From assembly GCF_900103125.1 (NCBI RefSeq), contig NZ_FNJV01000007.1:62001-126000 (forward strand): a stretch of DNA of 64,000 nucleotides. Direction: 5' to 3'. Source of the stretch: Mucilaginibacter sp. OK268 (GTDB lineage Bacteria; Bacteroidota; Bacteroidia; Sphingobacteriales; Sphingobacteriaceae). The notes under the pieces are model-generated. The model was not told where the DNA came from, searched no databases, and worked only from the letters and a program-made list of their open reading frames with translations. Position numbers and translations under genes: made by a program. Positions 9,367-18,485 of the stretch are shown here, in pieces (the first letter of the stretch is position 1; each line of letters begins with the position of its first letter).

Positions 9367-10185
9367 ATGGTAAAAAAGCAATACCTGAAAGAAATAGTTA
9401 TAACCGCCACTCAACAAAGGGGCGGAAGCACCAACACCGTAAAGGATGTGATGAAGGTGCAAAGCTGGCTTAATTTATATGCTATGGTGAACCCATCAGC
9501 CGGTACAGCTACGGGTATCGATGGTGATTTTGGCCCCGCTACACAAACCGCGGTGAAAGCCTTTCAACAGGCTAAAAGTCTGCCGCAAACCGGTATTGTA
9601 GATGCCGCCCTTTTTACAGAATTATCAAAACCTATGCTGAATGCCTTTACCGGTAACATAGCGGGTACTGACTTGCGCACGTTAGTGGTTAATACAGCTT
9701 TTCAGCACCTCAATAATGCCCCCTATGAACTCACTATTAAAGGACAGAGTAACAGTGGGCCTTGGGTGCGCAGCTATATGGATGGCATGGAAGGTACGCC
9801 ATGGTTTTGGTGTATGGGCTTTGTGCAAACTATTTTAGATCAGGCTGCCAGTAAGCTTGGTAAGGATTTTCGTACGTTGATGCCTTTATCCTATAGCTGC
9901 GATACGGTAGCCACCACGGGTATCCAAAAAGGATGTCTTAGTCGTTATGCTACTGTACGAAGTAATCCGTCGATAGTAAAACCGGGTGATATTTTCCTGC
10001 TGCAGAAAACTACTTTCGATTGGATACATACAGGCCTCATCACGGCTGTTCATGGCGATGTGTTTGAAACCATCGAGGGCAATACCAATAACGATGGCAG
10101 CAGTAACGGCAACGGAGTGTATAAACGGGTCCGTAATTTTCAAACCTCCAAGCTAGACGTATTCTCGATACAGGGTTTGGTTTAG
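9367..10185 (+). CDS. Peptidoglycan-binding domain fused to an NlpC/P60- or CHAP-like amidase domain
   Basis: A 272-residue protein. Residues 30-90 form a PG_binding_1 domain (GIDGDFGPATQTAVKAFQQ). Residues 110-272 look like a papain-fold amidase or endopeptidase: candidate nucleophile Cys149 in WFWCMGF, His221 in DWIHTG and Asn239 in EGNTNND. Such enzymes cut peptide stems of peptidoglycan. I see no signal peptide at the ATG and no better upstream start, so export is unclear; release by lysis or a non-classical route is possible. It stands alone, with a strong terminator at 10209-10240. Confidence 0.8.
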   Translation: MVKKQYLKEIVITATQQRGGSTNTVKDVMKVQSWLNLYAMVNPSAGTATGIDGDFGPATQTAVKAFQQAKSLPQTGIVDAALFTELSKPMLNAFTGNIAGTDLRTLVVNTAFQHLNNAPYELTIKGQSNSGPWVRSYMDGMEGTPWFWCMGFVQTILDQAASKLGKDFRTLMPLSYSCDTVATTGIQKGCLSRYATVRSNPSIVKPGDIFLLQKTTFDWIHTGLITAVHGDVFETIEGNTNNDGSSNGNGVYKRVRNFQTSKLDVFSIQGLV

Positions 10186-10208
10186 AAAATATATTTAACT
10201 GTAAATTT

Positions 10209-10240
10209 AAGGAGGCCCAACTATTGGGCCTCCTTTGTTT
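10209..10240 (+). terminator. Intrinsic terminator
   Basis: An 11-bp perfect stem (AAGGAGGCCCA/TGGGCCTCCTT) with a 5-nt loop, followed by a T-rich run, 24 bases after the stop codon of the PG-binding protein. Confidence 0.85.
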
Positions 10241-10410
10241 TGCCCTTTTCTTTAAATGATTGTTTCAGAAGCTGATTTAAGTCACAGTTAAGTTACAGTT
10301 CATTTTGAAAAAAAGTTGTTCATTTTCTTTAAAGCTTTCTAAAACTTAGCTAATTTGCCATATTTGCTTGCACAAGTGGTAGGGTATAAACCAATTAACC
10401 GATTTTAGAT

Positions 10411-11739
10411 ATGATTAGCCGTAGAAAGTTCATCCAGACAACTTCAATAGCGGGCACCTGTTTCCTGCTTACACCCGAGCTATCAAAAGCCGGGGTTTTT
10501 AAAGGGTCGCCAAATGATAAGGTAGTATTAGGAATGATGGGAACCAATAGCCGGGGCTTGTACCTGGCCCAAAGCTTTGCCCGTATACCCAATGTTGAAA
10601 TAGGATATATATGCGATGTAGACTCCAAAGTGGTTGATAAAACTATTAATGAGATATTCAAAATAACCGGTAAAAAGCCAAAGGGTATTACCGATATCCG
10701 TAAAATGCTCGAGATCAAGGAAATTGACGCGGTTGTTATCGCCGCGCCCGATCATTGGCATGCACCAGCCACCATTATGGCCTGCCAGGCTGGTAAACAC
10801 GTTTATGTAGAAAAACCATGCAGTCATAATCCGCATGAGGGCGAAATGGCGGTTGCGGCATCAAAAAAATACAACCGTTTGGTGCAAATGGGTAGTCAGC
10901 GCAGGTCATTTACCAATGTACAGGCCCTGGTTAAGGAATTGCACGAGGGTGTTATCGGTCGTGCTTATTACGCCAAAGGCTGGTATACTAATCACAGAGC
11001 AAGCATAGGGCATGGTAAGGAAGTACCTGTACCTGAAAACTTGAATTATGATCTTTGGCAGGGCCCGGCGCCACGTGTAGCTTATCGCGACAACCTGATC
11101 CATTATAACTGGCATTGGCTTTGGAACTGGGGAACCGGCGAAGCGCTGAATAATGGCACCCATGAGCTGGATGTGATCCGCTGGGGACTCGGTGTCGATT
11201 TTCCGAATAAGGTAGTATCAACCGGTGGTCGTTTCCATTTTAACGATGACTGGCAAACACCTGATACGCAGAATATCCTCTACAACTTTCCTAACAATAC
11301 GGCTGCAGAGTGGGAAAGCCGCAGCTGCAATGGCTTTGGTATCGAAAAATTGGGCAGGGGTGTGATATTTTATGGCGACAAAGGAACCTTGTTTTACGGA
11401 GGCGGCAATGGCTATCAGGTTTACGATGGCGAAAACAAACTGGTGAAAGATGTTAAGGACGATACCAAGGTTGATGCTAATAATAAAGTGAGCCCTACCG
11501 AAGCGCTTGATGGTTTACACATGAAAAATTTTATCGAAGCCATTCGCGGTAACACAGCTTTAAACTGTCCTATAGAAATCGGTTTCCGGTCGACGCTGCT
11601 GCCTCAACTGGGTAATATATCTTACCGGGTTGACAGGGTATTACATACCGATCCATCCAACGGCCATATTTTAAACGATCCGGAAGCCACAAAACTATGG
11701 AGCCGGGAGTATGAAAAGGGCTGGGAGATAAATGTATAA
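10411..11739 (+). CDS. Gfo/Idh/MocA family oxidoreductase with Tat signal
   Basis: NAD(P)-dependent sugar oxidoreductase, 442 residues. The N-terminus has an SRRKF twin-arginine motif at residues 3-7 and a hydrophobic stretch, as in the exported Bacteroidota subgroup. A Rossmann fold (VLGMMGTNSRG) follows, then the family's catalytic lysine box VEKPCSHN with Lys135 and the C-terminal beta-sheet domain. The next gene encodes a DUF1080 (3-keto-disaccharide hydrolase) protein 73 bp downstream. In Bacteroides, such pairs oxidise the C3 hydroxyl of a glycoside and then cleave the 3-keto product by elimination. That function is inferred here from family and context; the substrate is unknown. Confidence 0.9.
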   Translation: MISRRKFIQTTSIAGTCFLLTPELSKAGVFKGSPNDKVVLGMMGTNSRGLYLAQSFARIPNVEIGYICDVDSKVVDKTINEIFKITGKKPKGITDIRKMLEIKEIDAVVIAAPDHWHAPATIMACQAGKHVYVEKPCSHNPHEGEMAVAASKKYNRLVQMGSQRRSFTNVQALVKELHEGVIGRAYYAKGWYTNHRASIGHGKEVPVPENLNYDLWQGPAPRVAYRDNLIHYNWHWLWNWGTGEALNNGTHELDVIRWGLGVDFPNKVVSTGGRFHFNDDWQTPDTQNILYNFPNNTAAEWESRSCNGFGIEKLGRGVIFYGDKGTLFYGGGNGYQVYDGENKLVKDVKDDTKVDANNKVSPTEALDGLHMKNFIEAIRGNTALNCPIEIGFRSTLLPQLGNISYRVDRVLHTDPSNGHILNDPEATKLWSREYEKGWEINV

Positions 11740-11812
11740 ACCTTGTTAAGCTTTTCCAGAGAATTTACGGGATTTGAAAAATCCAAAATAAAAAACCAAT
11801 ATAACATTACAC

Positions 11813-13180
11813 ATGAAGAAAATCATCTACCCGGTCATGGCCCTGTTTGCCGTGGCTGCCCTAATGCCTGTTACCAGTTGTGCCCAAAATGCTTTATTTG
11901 ATGGTAAAACCCTTAAAGGCTGGAAACGCCTGGCCGGTACCGCCGATTATAAGGTAGAAGATGGCCAGATAGTAGGAACCACAGTTTTAAATTCAGGCAA
12001 TTCATTTTTAGTTACCGAAAAAGAGTATGGTGATTTTATATTAGAACTGGATGCTAAAATTGAAAGTAAGTTGAGCAACTCCGGTGTACAAACCCGTAGT
12101 CATTATGATCCGGCAGGTCATGAAGGTAAGGGCAAGGTTTATGGTCGCCAGTTTGAAATTGATCCGTCTGATCGTAAATGGACAGGCGGTATTTATGATG
12201 AAGGCCGCAGAGATTGGCTTTACCCGCTTGATCTGAACGCCAAGGCAAAAGATGCTTTTAAGGTTGGTGAGTTCAACCATATCAAAATTGAATGTATCGG
12301 CAACGAAATGAAAACCTGGATTAATGGCATTCCTACTGCAGATGTGGTAGACACCATCGATAATAAAGGTTTCATCGGGTTGCAGGTACATGCTGTAAGT
12401 AAAGAGGAGCAGGCAAATAAAAAAGTATATTTTAAAAACTTTAAGCTGCAAACCACTAATTTAAAGCGTACACCTTTTCCAAAGGATATCTACGTAGTAA
12501 ACTTACAGCCCAACAGCATTACCCTTGCCGAAAAAACCGCCGACTGGAAACTATTGTATGATGGTAAAACTAACACAGGATGGCGTGGCGCTACTTTAAA
12601 AACTTTTCCAACCATGGGATGGGAGTATAAAGACGGAACCATGCATGTACTGCCATCGGTTGGAAAAGAGGAATCAGGCGGTGGTGATATTGTGACCGAT
12701 GAACAGTACAGCGCTTTTGATCTTTCATTTGAATTTAAGCTAACACCGGGTGCCAATAGTGGGGTTAAATATTTTGTAACCCTGTCTGAAGTGACCAAAG
12801 GTTCTGCCATCGGTCTGGAGTACCAGGTATTGGATGATAAACTGCACCCGGATGCTAAGCTCGGACGTGATGGGGATCGTACCCTGGCTTCCTTATATGA
12901 TCTTATCAAAGCTAATAAACAGGAGCGTTTTGTGCACCCGATAGGCAGCTGGAATACCGGCAGGATTGTGGTTTACCCGAATAACCATGTAGAGCATTAT
13001 CTGAACGGCGTTAAAGTGCTGGAGTACGAACGGGGCTCAAAAGAATTCCGTGACCTGGTAGCTATCAGTAAATACACCATTTGGAAAAACTTTGGCGAAG
13101 CTAAAGAAGGCCACTTGTTATTACAGGATCATGGTAACGAAGCGTTTTTCAGGAATATCAAGATCAGAACATTAAAGTAA
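11813..13180 (+). CDS. Tandem DUF1080 (3-keto-disaccharide hydrolase) lipoprotein
   Basis: A 455-residue envelope protein. A signal peptide ends in the lipobox TSCAQ, with the lipidated cysteine at residue 23. Two DUF1080 concanavalin-like domains follow, about residues 27-215 (starting at LFDGKTLKGW) and 243-455 (starting at LLYDGKTNTGW). DUF1080 proteins bind or cleave glucans and, in recent work on Bacteroides, hydrolyse 3-keto-glycosides through a lyase-type step. The upstream Gfo/Idh/MocA gene supplies a matching oxidase, so the two probably form one operon. Having two copies in one chain suggests one catalytic and one binding unit, which sequence alone does not settle. Confidence 0.9.
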   Translation: MKKIIYPVMALFAVAALMPVTSCAQNALFDGKTLKGWKRLAGTADYKVEDGQIVGTTVLNSGNSFLVTEKEYGDFILELDAKIESKLSNSGVQTRSHYDPAGHEGKGKVYGRQFEIDPSDRKWTGGIYDEGRRDWLYPLDLNAKAKDAFKVGEFNHIKIECIGNEMKTWINGIPTADVVDTIDNKGFIGLQVHAVSKEEQANKKVYFKNFKLQTTNLKRTPFPKDIYVVNLQPNSITLAEKTADWKLLYDGKTNTGWRGATLKTFPTMGWEYKDGTMHVLPSVGKEESGGGDIVTDEQYSAFDLSFEFKLTPGANSGVKYFVTLSEVTKGSAIGLEYQVLDDKLHPDAKLGRDGDRTLASLYDLIKANKQERFVHPIGSWNTGRIVVYPNNHVEHYLNGVKVLEYERGSKEFRDLVAISKYTIWKNFGEAKEGHLLLQDHGNEAFFRNIKIRTLK

Positions 13181-13196
13181 TTACCTCCCTCTATAT

Positions 13197-13278
13197 AAAT
13201 TGTCATTCTGAGCGAAGGCGAAGAATCTGTTTTAAGTTAGCTTACAAATAGATTCTTCGTTTTTCGGAATGACAATTT
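13197..13278. repeat. GTCATTCTGAGCGAAG-type long palindrome
   Basis: Arms AAATTGTCATTC and GAATGACAATTT pair perfectly at the ends, and AAGAATCT/AGATTCTT pair inside, giving a hairpin of about 80 nt. It sits just after the DUF1080 gene in a 383-bp gap. The remainder of the gap to 13563 is AT-rich leader with no gene visible. Related palindromes occur at 33729-33816, 48561-48640 and 56131-56265. Confidence 0.85.
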
Positions 13279-13563
13279 CTCTTTTAAAGCTTTCCTTTTA
13301 AGAAAAGCCCTGGCCGGATAATCCCGGAATTATTTCCTCCTAGGTAAGAAGCATTTAACTAATGTTTATAAATTTTGAGTGGTTTTTGCCAGCCTGATTT
13401 ATAGATCAAAGCTTTTATTTACTATTTTTAGTTATTCAACAGGCTTTGATTCTGACTTTGATTTGCGTGCGGAATCAGCATTTAACCGTGTCAAAAATCA
13501 ATTGTACTCTATCGAGCTAAACGCATATTTCCAAAATTTTATTAATAACTATAATTAACACAA

Positions 13564-14385
13564 ATGAGTAAGATCACAGTAAAAGACGGAACCGAAATTT
13601 ATTACAAGGACTGGGGAACCGGACAACCACTTTTTTTTCATCATGGTTGGCCTTTATCCGGCGATGACTGGGATGCGCAGATGATGTTTTTCCTGGAAAA
13701 GGGGTACCGGGTGATTGCCCATGATCGCCGGGGCCATGGAAGGTCAAGCCAGGTTTCAGGCGGGCATGATATGGATACTTATGCAGCCGACGTAGCGGCG
13801 GTAACCGAGGCATTAGATCTGAGAGATGCTGTACATATCGGTCACTCAACCGGCGGCGGCGAAGCTATCCATTACGCGGCTAATTTGGGCAAAGGTCGTG
13901 TAGCCAAAGTGGTGCTGATTAGTGCGGTTACGCCATTGATGGTTCAAACCGAAAATAACCCGGATGGCGTTCCCTTGGCTATATTTGATGAAATACGTGA
14001 GGGTACGGCATTTAACAGAGCCCAATACTTTGAAGATTTTACCATTCCATTTTATGGTTATAACCGTGAAGGAGCTAAAATATCGCAAGGAATCAGAGAT
14101 AATTGGTGGCGTCAGGGCATGATGGGTGGAGTAAAAGCACACCATGACGGTATTAAGGCTTTTTCAGAAACAGATTTTACAGAAGATCTTAAAAGTGTAG
14201 ATATTCCTGTACTTGTTTTGCATGGTGAAGACGATCAGATCGTTCCATTTCCTATTTCGGGTGCGAAAGCTGTAAAGCTTCTGAAAAATGGAAAATTGAT
14301 CTCTTATCCGGGTTTCCCGCATGGAATGCCAGCGACAGAAGCTGCAACTATAAACAAGGATCTTTTGGCATTTATCCAATCTTAA
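13564..14385 (+). CDS. Alpha/beta hydrolase, non-heme chloroperoxidase type
   Basis: A cytoplasmic 273-residue serine hydrolase of the cofactor-free haloperoxidase/perhydrolase group. The catalytic triad is visible: Ser95 in GHSTGGGE, Asp224 in GEDDQIVP and His253 in PHGMP. The oxyanion segment HHGWPLSGDDWD and the HDRRGHGRS strand are also typical. Such enzymes hydrolyse esters and can form peracids with acetate and peroxide; the natural substrate is unknown. There is no signal peptide. It is monocistronic and converges on the GntR regulator gene. Confidence 0.92.
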   Translation: MSKITVKDGTEIYYKDWGTGQPLFFHHGWPLSGDDWDAQMMFFLEKGYRVIAHDRRGHGRSSQVSGGHDMDTYAADVAAVTEALDLRDAVHIGHSTGGGEAIHYAANLGKGRVAKVVLISAVTPLMVQTENNPDGVPLAIFDEIREGTAFNRAQYFEDFTIPFYGYNREGAKISQGIRDNWWRQGMMGGVKAHHDGIKAFSETDFTEDLKSVDIPVLVLHGEDDQIVPFPISGAKAVKLLKNGKLISYPGFPHGMPATEAATINKDLLAFIQS

Positions 14386-14466
14386 ATAAAATACTGTCCT
14401 TCATGATTGTAAAAGCTATCACCATTTATGGTTGATGGCTTTTATTTTGAATATATATACCGTAAT

Positions 14467-15495
14467 CTATAACGAGCTTCTTACGGTAACATGAAATGGC
14501 ACCGCAAAATGTTCATGACAATTACTCAGGGCGAATTCCGCCGCTTTGCTGCCCATCAGTTTAAAATCGGTTGATATAGTGGTGATGCCATCCAGTATGA
14601 TCTCTTTAAGGGCCGTTTCATTATAAGAAATAACGCCCACATCTTTGGCTACCTTCAAATCAGACGCGATGATTTTTTTGATCAGTTCAACCAGATCATC
14701 TTCCATCAGGCTGATATAAACCGTTTGGGGCTGTATGGTTTCCGTAGATAAAGACTCAACCACCGCATACTCAAAAGCATACTGCCGGCAAAAATTTAAA
14801 AAACCCTTCATGATCTCCTTGGAATGATAGGTTTTACCTGGGAATATCAATTTGATGGTATGATAGTTAGTCAGCCTATCCAATAGCTTTTTCAGGGCCT
14901 CGTATACATCAGAGGCAAAGTTTTCATATATCGCGGCGAACTTTCCGATCACTCCTGGCACCAGGTTATCCAGCAGGATCAATTTGTCCTTTGGTATGGT
15001 ATTGATGATCTCATGTGCTTTGGTCTCATTATCCAGGAAATGCGGGATAATGATATACTTGGCATAATCGTTTTGAGTGCTTTCGGTGATGATCTTTTTA
15101 AAAAAGTAGAAATCGTTGTTGTAGATGTAAAAATCGATGGTGGCCTGTTCGCCTATCGTGGCAACAAAAGCGTCGTAAATGATCTTTTTATGCGCGCTCA
15201 GCTTATTAAACAGCAGGAATATTTTTAAGGGTTTCTGAAAATCGGTGTTGGAGATAAAAAAGCCCTTGCCTGGTACCGAACTTACAATGCCCTTGTCCTT
15301 TAATTCCTTGTAAACCCGCTCAATAGTGTTTCGCGAGGTATCCAGAGCAAAACTTAGGTCGTTGATAGAGGGCAGCATATCATCCTTAACAATATCACCA
15401 CTTTCTATACCCCTGATGATCGCGTTGGATAACTGCAGGTATTTGGGCGTGATAGAGTACTCGTCTATCGAAAGTATTTTCAGATAATTCTTCAC
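14467..15495 (-). CDS. GntR-family regulator with periplasmic-binding-protein-like ligand domain
   Basis: A DNA-binding transcription factor of 342 residues. Residues 10-80 form a GntR winged helix (PKYLQLSNAIIRGIESG, LPSINDLSFALDTSRNTIERVY, GKGFFI). Residues 90-342 resemble a LacI/ribose-binding ligand domain. This architecture is common in Bacteroidota sugar regulators such as the fucose regulator type. It diverges from the GH78-like glycosidase gene at 15667, so it probably controls that gene. A perfect palindrome (15519-15530) lies 23 bp upstream of its own start codon and is the likely operator, which suggests autoregulation. The ligand is unknown. Confidence 0.9.
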   Translation of the reverse strand: MKNYLKILSIDEYSITPKYLQLSNAIIRGIESGDIVKDDMLPSINDLSFALDTSRNTIERVYKELKDKGIVSSVPGKGFFISNTDFQKPLKIFLLFNKLSAHKKIIYDAFVATIGEQATIDFYIYNNDFYFFKKIITESTQNDYAKYIIIPHFLDNETKAHEIINTIPKDKLILLDNLVPGVIGKFAAIYENFASDVYEALKKLLDRLTNYHTIKLIFPGKTYHSKEIMKGFLNFCRQYAFEYAVVESLSTETIQPQTVYISLMEDDLVELIKKIIASDLKVAKDVGVISYNETALKEIILDGITTISTDFKLMGSKAAEFALSNCHEHFAVPFHVTVRSSL

Positions 15496-15518
15496 ATTTA
15501 TAATTGGAACAGCACAAA

Positions 15519-15530
15519 TGTAATATTACA
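15519..15530. promoter_or_regulatory. Candidate GntR operator
   Basis: The perfect 12-bp palindrome TGTAATATTACA lies between the divergent GntR and GH78-like genes, 23 bp from the regulator's start codon. GntR proteins bind palindromes of this size; the assignment to this regulator is inference from position. Confidence 0.55.
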
Positions 15531-15666
15531 CAATTGTATTTTATTCATTAAAAAGATGGTAGGGGATAGTTTGAAAAATGTATATATTTATCTTGTTATA
15601 ACCAATTAACCATCTCCGGCACAATCAATTACCGGAGCCCTAAAAACTTAATTAAACTATTCCCCT

Positions 15667-17325
15667 ATGGTATTAAATTTACTTAACCCAAAGTTTCTTC
15701 TTTTATCGTTTTTTTTAATTATTGTGTTTGCCAGCGGTGCAAAGGCACAGGATCCTTATCAACCCTACCGGCAGGATTGGCTGAAAAAAGCCGAGGATAA
15801 CAAACCTAAACTCGTTGAAACCGAAAAGCAACCGGTAAGCCTGGTTCGATTAGAGAAAGACCCCGCGGCTTTCCAGGGCTGGAAGGCTGTAAATACAGAT
15901 AGTGTAGGCAAACTGTATAATACATCGTTCAAAACACAAAGCGGTGTTGTGGTGGATTTTGGTGAGCATCTTACCGGATATTTTACTTTCTCGATAAAAG
16001 CCCTCAAAGGAACCGCTGATGGGCCGGTGCGATTAAAATTTACCTTTGGTGAGGTACCGGCAGAATTATCAGTACCCTTTGATCCTTACAAAGGAACCCT
16101 AAGCCGGGCCTGGTTACAGGATGAAACGGTTACGGTAACCGAAATGCCTGCCGATATCACGATACCCCGTCGCCTGGCTTGCCGTTTTGTAAAGATCGAG
16201 TTGCTTGGCGCTTCACCATATTTTGATTTTCATATCAGCAATATGGTGTTTAAAGCAACTTCGTCTGTAGCCTTTAAACCACCACTTTTAGCTACAACTA
16301 CGCCCCAACTGATAGCCGACATTGACCGGGTTGGTCTCGCCACTTTAAAAGAGTGTATGCAAACCGTATATGAGGATGGCCCCAAACGAGATCGCCGGCT
16401 TTGGATAGGCGATTTGTACCTGGAATCCTTAGCCAATCAGTTTTCTTACCAAAATAACCAACTTACCCGACGTTGTCTTTATCTGCTGGCTGGCTTATCT
16501 GCAGATGATGGTGTTTTGATCTCCAATGTATTTGAAAGCCCCGAGCCCCATGCGCAGGCCGGCAGCCGATTATTTGATTATTGTTTGTTGTATGGCGTGG
16601 CGTTGAAAGAATATGTTGCCGCTACCGATGATAAACAAACTGGCCTCGATCTGTGGCCGGTTGCCAAAAAGCAGCTGGACATTATCCGTAAATATGCAGG
16701 GAAGGATGGTATGATGGATTATCAAAAAGCAGGTAAAGAGTGGTGGGTGTTTTTTGACTGGAAGGATGGCTTGGATAAACAAGCCTGCTTGCAGGGACTC
16801 TCTATTTATGCCCTGAACCAAACCTATGCCCTGGCCAAACTGCTTGGGAAAGAGAGCGAAGTAGATGACATTCAATCATTAGCTAAAAAATTAAAAGCCG
16901 CGGCATATAAAAATCTGTATGATCCGAAGTCGGGCTTGTTTGTAAGCGGGGTAAATAAACAGATCTCCTACGGTTCACAAGCCTGGATGATATTGAGTGG
17001 GGTGGCTTCCAAACAGGAAGCACAAACGGCTTTAAAAGCACTGCCAACAGTTAAGGACGCCGTACACCCTGGTGCACCGTATATGTTTCATTATTACATA
17101 GCGGCCCTGATCGAGAGTGGTTTAAAGGCTGAGGCAAAAGACGCGCTGCAAAATTACTGGGGTGGCATGGTCAAAAAAGGAGCTGACACCTTTTGGGAAG
17201 TGTATGACCCGAATGATGAACTGAAATCGCCTTATAACTTTTACCCAGTAAACAGCTATTGCCATGCCTGGAGCTGTACGCCGGTTTATTTTATCCGGAA
17301 GTACCCGGAGATATTTCAGCGGTAG
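15667..17325 (+). CDS. GH78-like six-hairpin glycosidase (alpha-L-rhamnosidase-related)
   Basis: A secreted or periplasmic 552-residue glycosidase. A signal peptide ends near residue 28 (FASGAKAQD). Residues 60-210 are a beta-sandwich, and 220-552 an (alpha/alpha)6 barrel with YEDGPKRDRRLWIGDLY, the segment containing the general acid region of GH78 enzymes, and a C-terminal FWEVYDP...NSYCHAWSCTP stretch also typical of that family. It is shorter than most alpha-L-rhamnosidases (700-1000 residues) and lacks their extra N-terminal sandwich domains. The substrate could be rhamnose-containing plant glycans, but a distant specificity is possible. The divergent GntR regulator probably controls it. 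Confidence 0.82.
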   Translation: MVLNLLNPKFLLLSFFLIIVFASGAKAQDPYQPYRQDWLKKAEDNKPKLVETEKQPVSLVRLEKDPAAFQGWKAVNTDSVGKLYNTSFKTQSGVVVDFGEHLTGYFTFSIKALKGTADGPVRLKFTFGEVPAELSVPFDPYKGTLSRAWLQDETVTVTEMPADITIPRRLACRFVKIELLGASPYFDFHISNMVFKATSSVAFKPPLLATTTPQLIADIDRVGLATLKECMQTVYEDGPKRDRRLWIGDLYLESLANQFSYQNNQLTRRCLYLLAGLSADDGVLISNVFESPEPHAQAGSRLFDYCLLYGVALKEYVAATDDKQTGLDLWPVAKKQLDIIRKYAGKDGMMDYQKAGKEWWVFFDWKDGLDKQACLQGLSIYALNQTYALAKLLGKESEVDDIQSLAKKLKAAAYKNLYDPKSGLFVSGVNKQISYGSQAWMILSGVASKQEAQTALKALPTVKDAVHPGAPYMFHYYIAALIESGLKAEAKDALQNYWGGMVKKGADTFWEVYDPNDELKSPYNFYPVNSYCHAWSCTPVYFIRKYPEIFQR

Positions 17326-17447
17326 ACCGTTGATGGGTTTTAGATTATGTTGATTTCGTTGATGTTGGCTGGATTCTCATGATGTGAACAGGATTCCGAA
17401 AATCAGCGAAATCAGCGAAATCAACGTAATCATCAAAATCAACGGTC
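17325..17447. repeat. Word-built inverted repeat (GTTGATTTC/GAAATCAAC type)
   Basis: The right arm is a run of 9-nt words (AAAATCAGC, GAAATCAGC, GAAATCAAC, GTAATCATC, AAAATCAAC). The left arm carries their complements, and the outer ten bases (GACCGTTGAT/ATCAACGGTC) pair perfectly. It lies between convergent genes; the GH78-like stop codon and the cydB stop codon each touch an outer arm. Confidence 0.85.
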
Positions 17448-18474
17448 AATGCTCTACTGCCTGTCCGTTATCTTTCTTTTTAAAACTATAATATAAATAC
17501 CCCAACGCCGGCAATATAAATAAACTACCCACCAGCAGGCCTATACCCAGGTCGTCGATAGATTTGCCTGTGGCATGATCTGTTAGTAACGACATGGAAC
17601 TGCCATCTTTAAAGATCACAAACCGCGGGAAACGGGTATGCCCAACCGATATCAGGATCATACTTACCTGGAACGCGGCCAGTACCCTGATCCACTGTTT
17701 GTTCTTTTTATCGGAGATGATGAACCATAGCAGTATAAGCGATAGGGTGGCAGCGATAACGGCCGCTAAGCTTAGCAGGTTACCAAATATCCAGTCGGCC
17801 AAATGAACATGCTCAAAATGTGATGCCAGGAATACCAGCGCGCCTAGTACTACAGCGGCTATGTTCATAGCTTTAGCCTTCTTAATAAAGCGTTTGATAT
17901 CATATACTTCGGTACATTCCCCTATGAGGTAAATGGCGGCCAGGAAACCACAGAGCGCCACGGTAAAAAGTCCTACCGAAACCGAAAACCAGTTGAGCCA
18001 GCTGAAAATATAAGCTCCCGCAAAAGTTTTGGCGCTAGGGTCAATCTGACCGGATAAGGCGCTGCCAGCTATAATACCCAGGAACATGGGCGTAACAAAG
18101 CTGGAGTAAACAAATATATGGTTATAAAAGCCCTGTGTTTTCTCGTCCTTAATGGCGTCATAATTTCTAAAGGCGAACGCCGTTCCCCGGGCGGTGATAC
18201 CCAGTAGCATAATGAGCAGGGGGATGTGCAGGTAAACGCACATTTCGCTGTAAATGGTCGGAAAACCTACAAACAGGATCACCACGGTAATGATGAGCCA
18301 CATATGGTTGGCTTCCCATATCGGGCCGATAGCCTGATAACTGGTTTTGCGGGTGCGGTGCTTGTTATCATTCGAGGTAAAAAGTTCAATGATACCCGCG
18401 CCAAAATCGGCACCGCCTAACAGAAAGTAGAGCGTAATGGCAGCAAATAAAAACAAAATAACTACGTACAACAT
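17446..18474 (-). CDS. cydB: Cytochrome bd ubiquinol oxidase subunit II
   Basis: Membrane subunit of the bd-type terminal oxidase, which reduces oxygen with quinol electrons without pumping protons. The protein has 342 residues and about eight or nine membrane helices. It shows the family's N-terminal LGGADFGAGI box and GPIWEANHMW segment. It follows cydA with an 11-bp gap and is clearly in the same operon. The last codons run into the word-built repeat 17325-17447. The length is close to the usual 340-380. Confidence 0.96.
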   Translation of the reverse strand: MLYVVILFLFAAITLYFLLGGADFGAGIIELFTSNDNKHRTRKTSYQAIGPIWEANHMWLIITVVILFVGFPTIYSEMCVYLHIPLLIMLLGITARGTAFAFRNYDAIKDEKTQGFYNHIFVYSSFVTPMFLGIIAGSALSGQIDPSAKTFAGAYIFSWLNWFSVSVGLFTVALCGFLAAIYLIGECTEVYDIKRFIKKAKAMNIAAVVLGALVFLASHFEHVHLADWIFGNLLSLAAVIAATLSLILLWFIISDKKNKQWIRVLAAFQVSMILISVGHTRFPRFVIFKDGSSMSLLTDHATGKSIDDLGIGLLVGSLFILPALGYLYYSFKKKDNGQAVEH

Positions 18475-18485
18475 ATCTTTACGGC

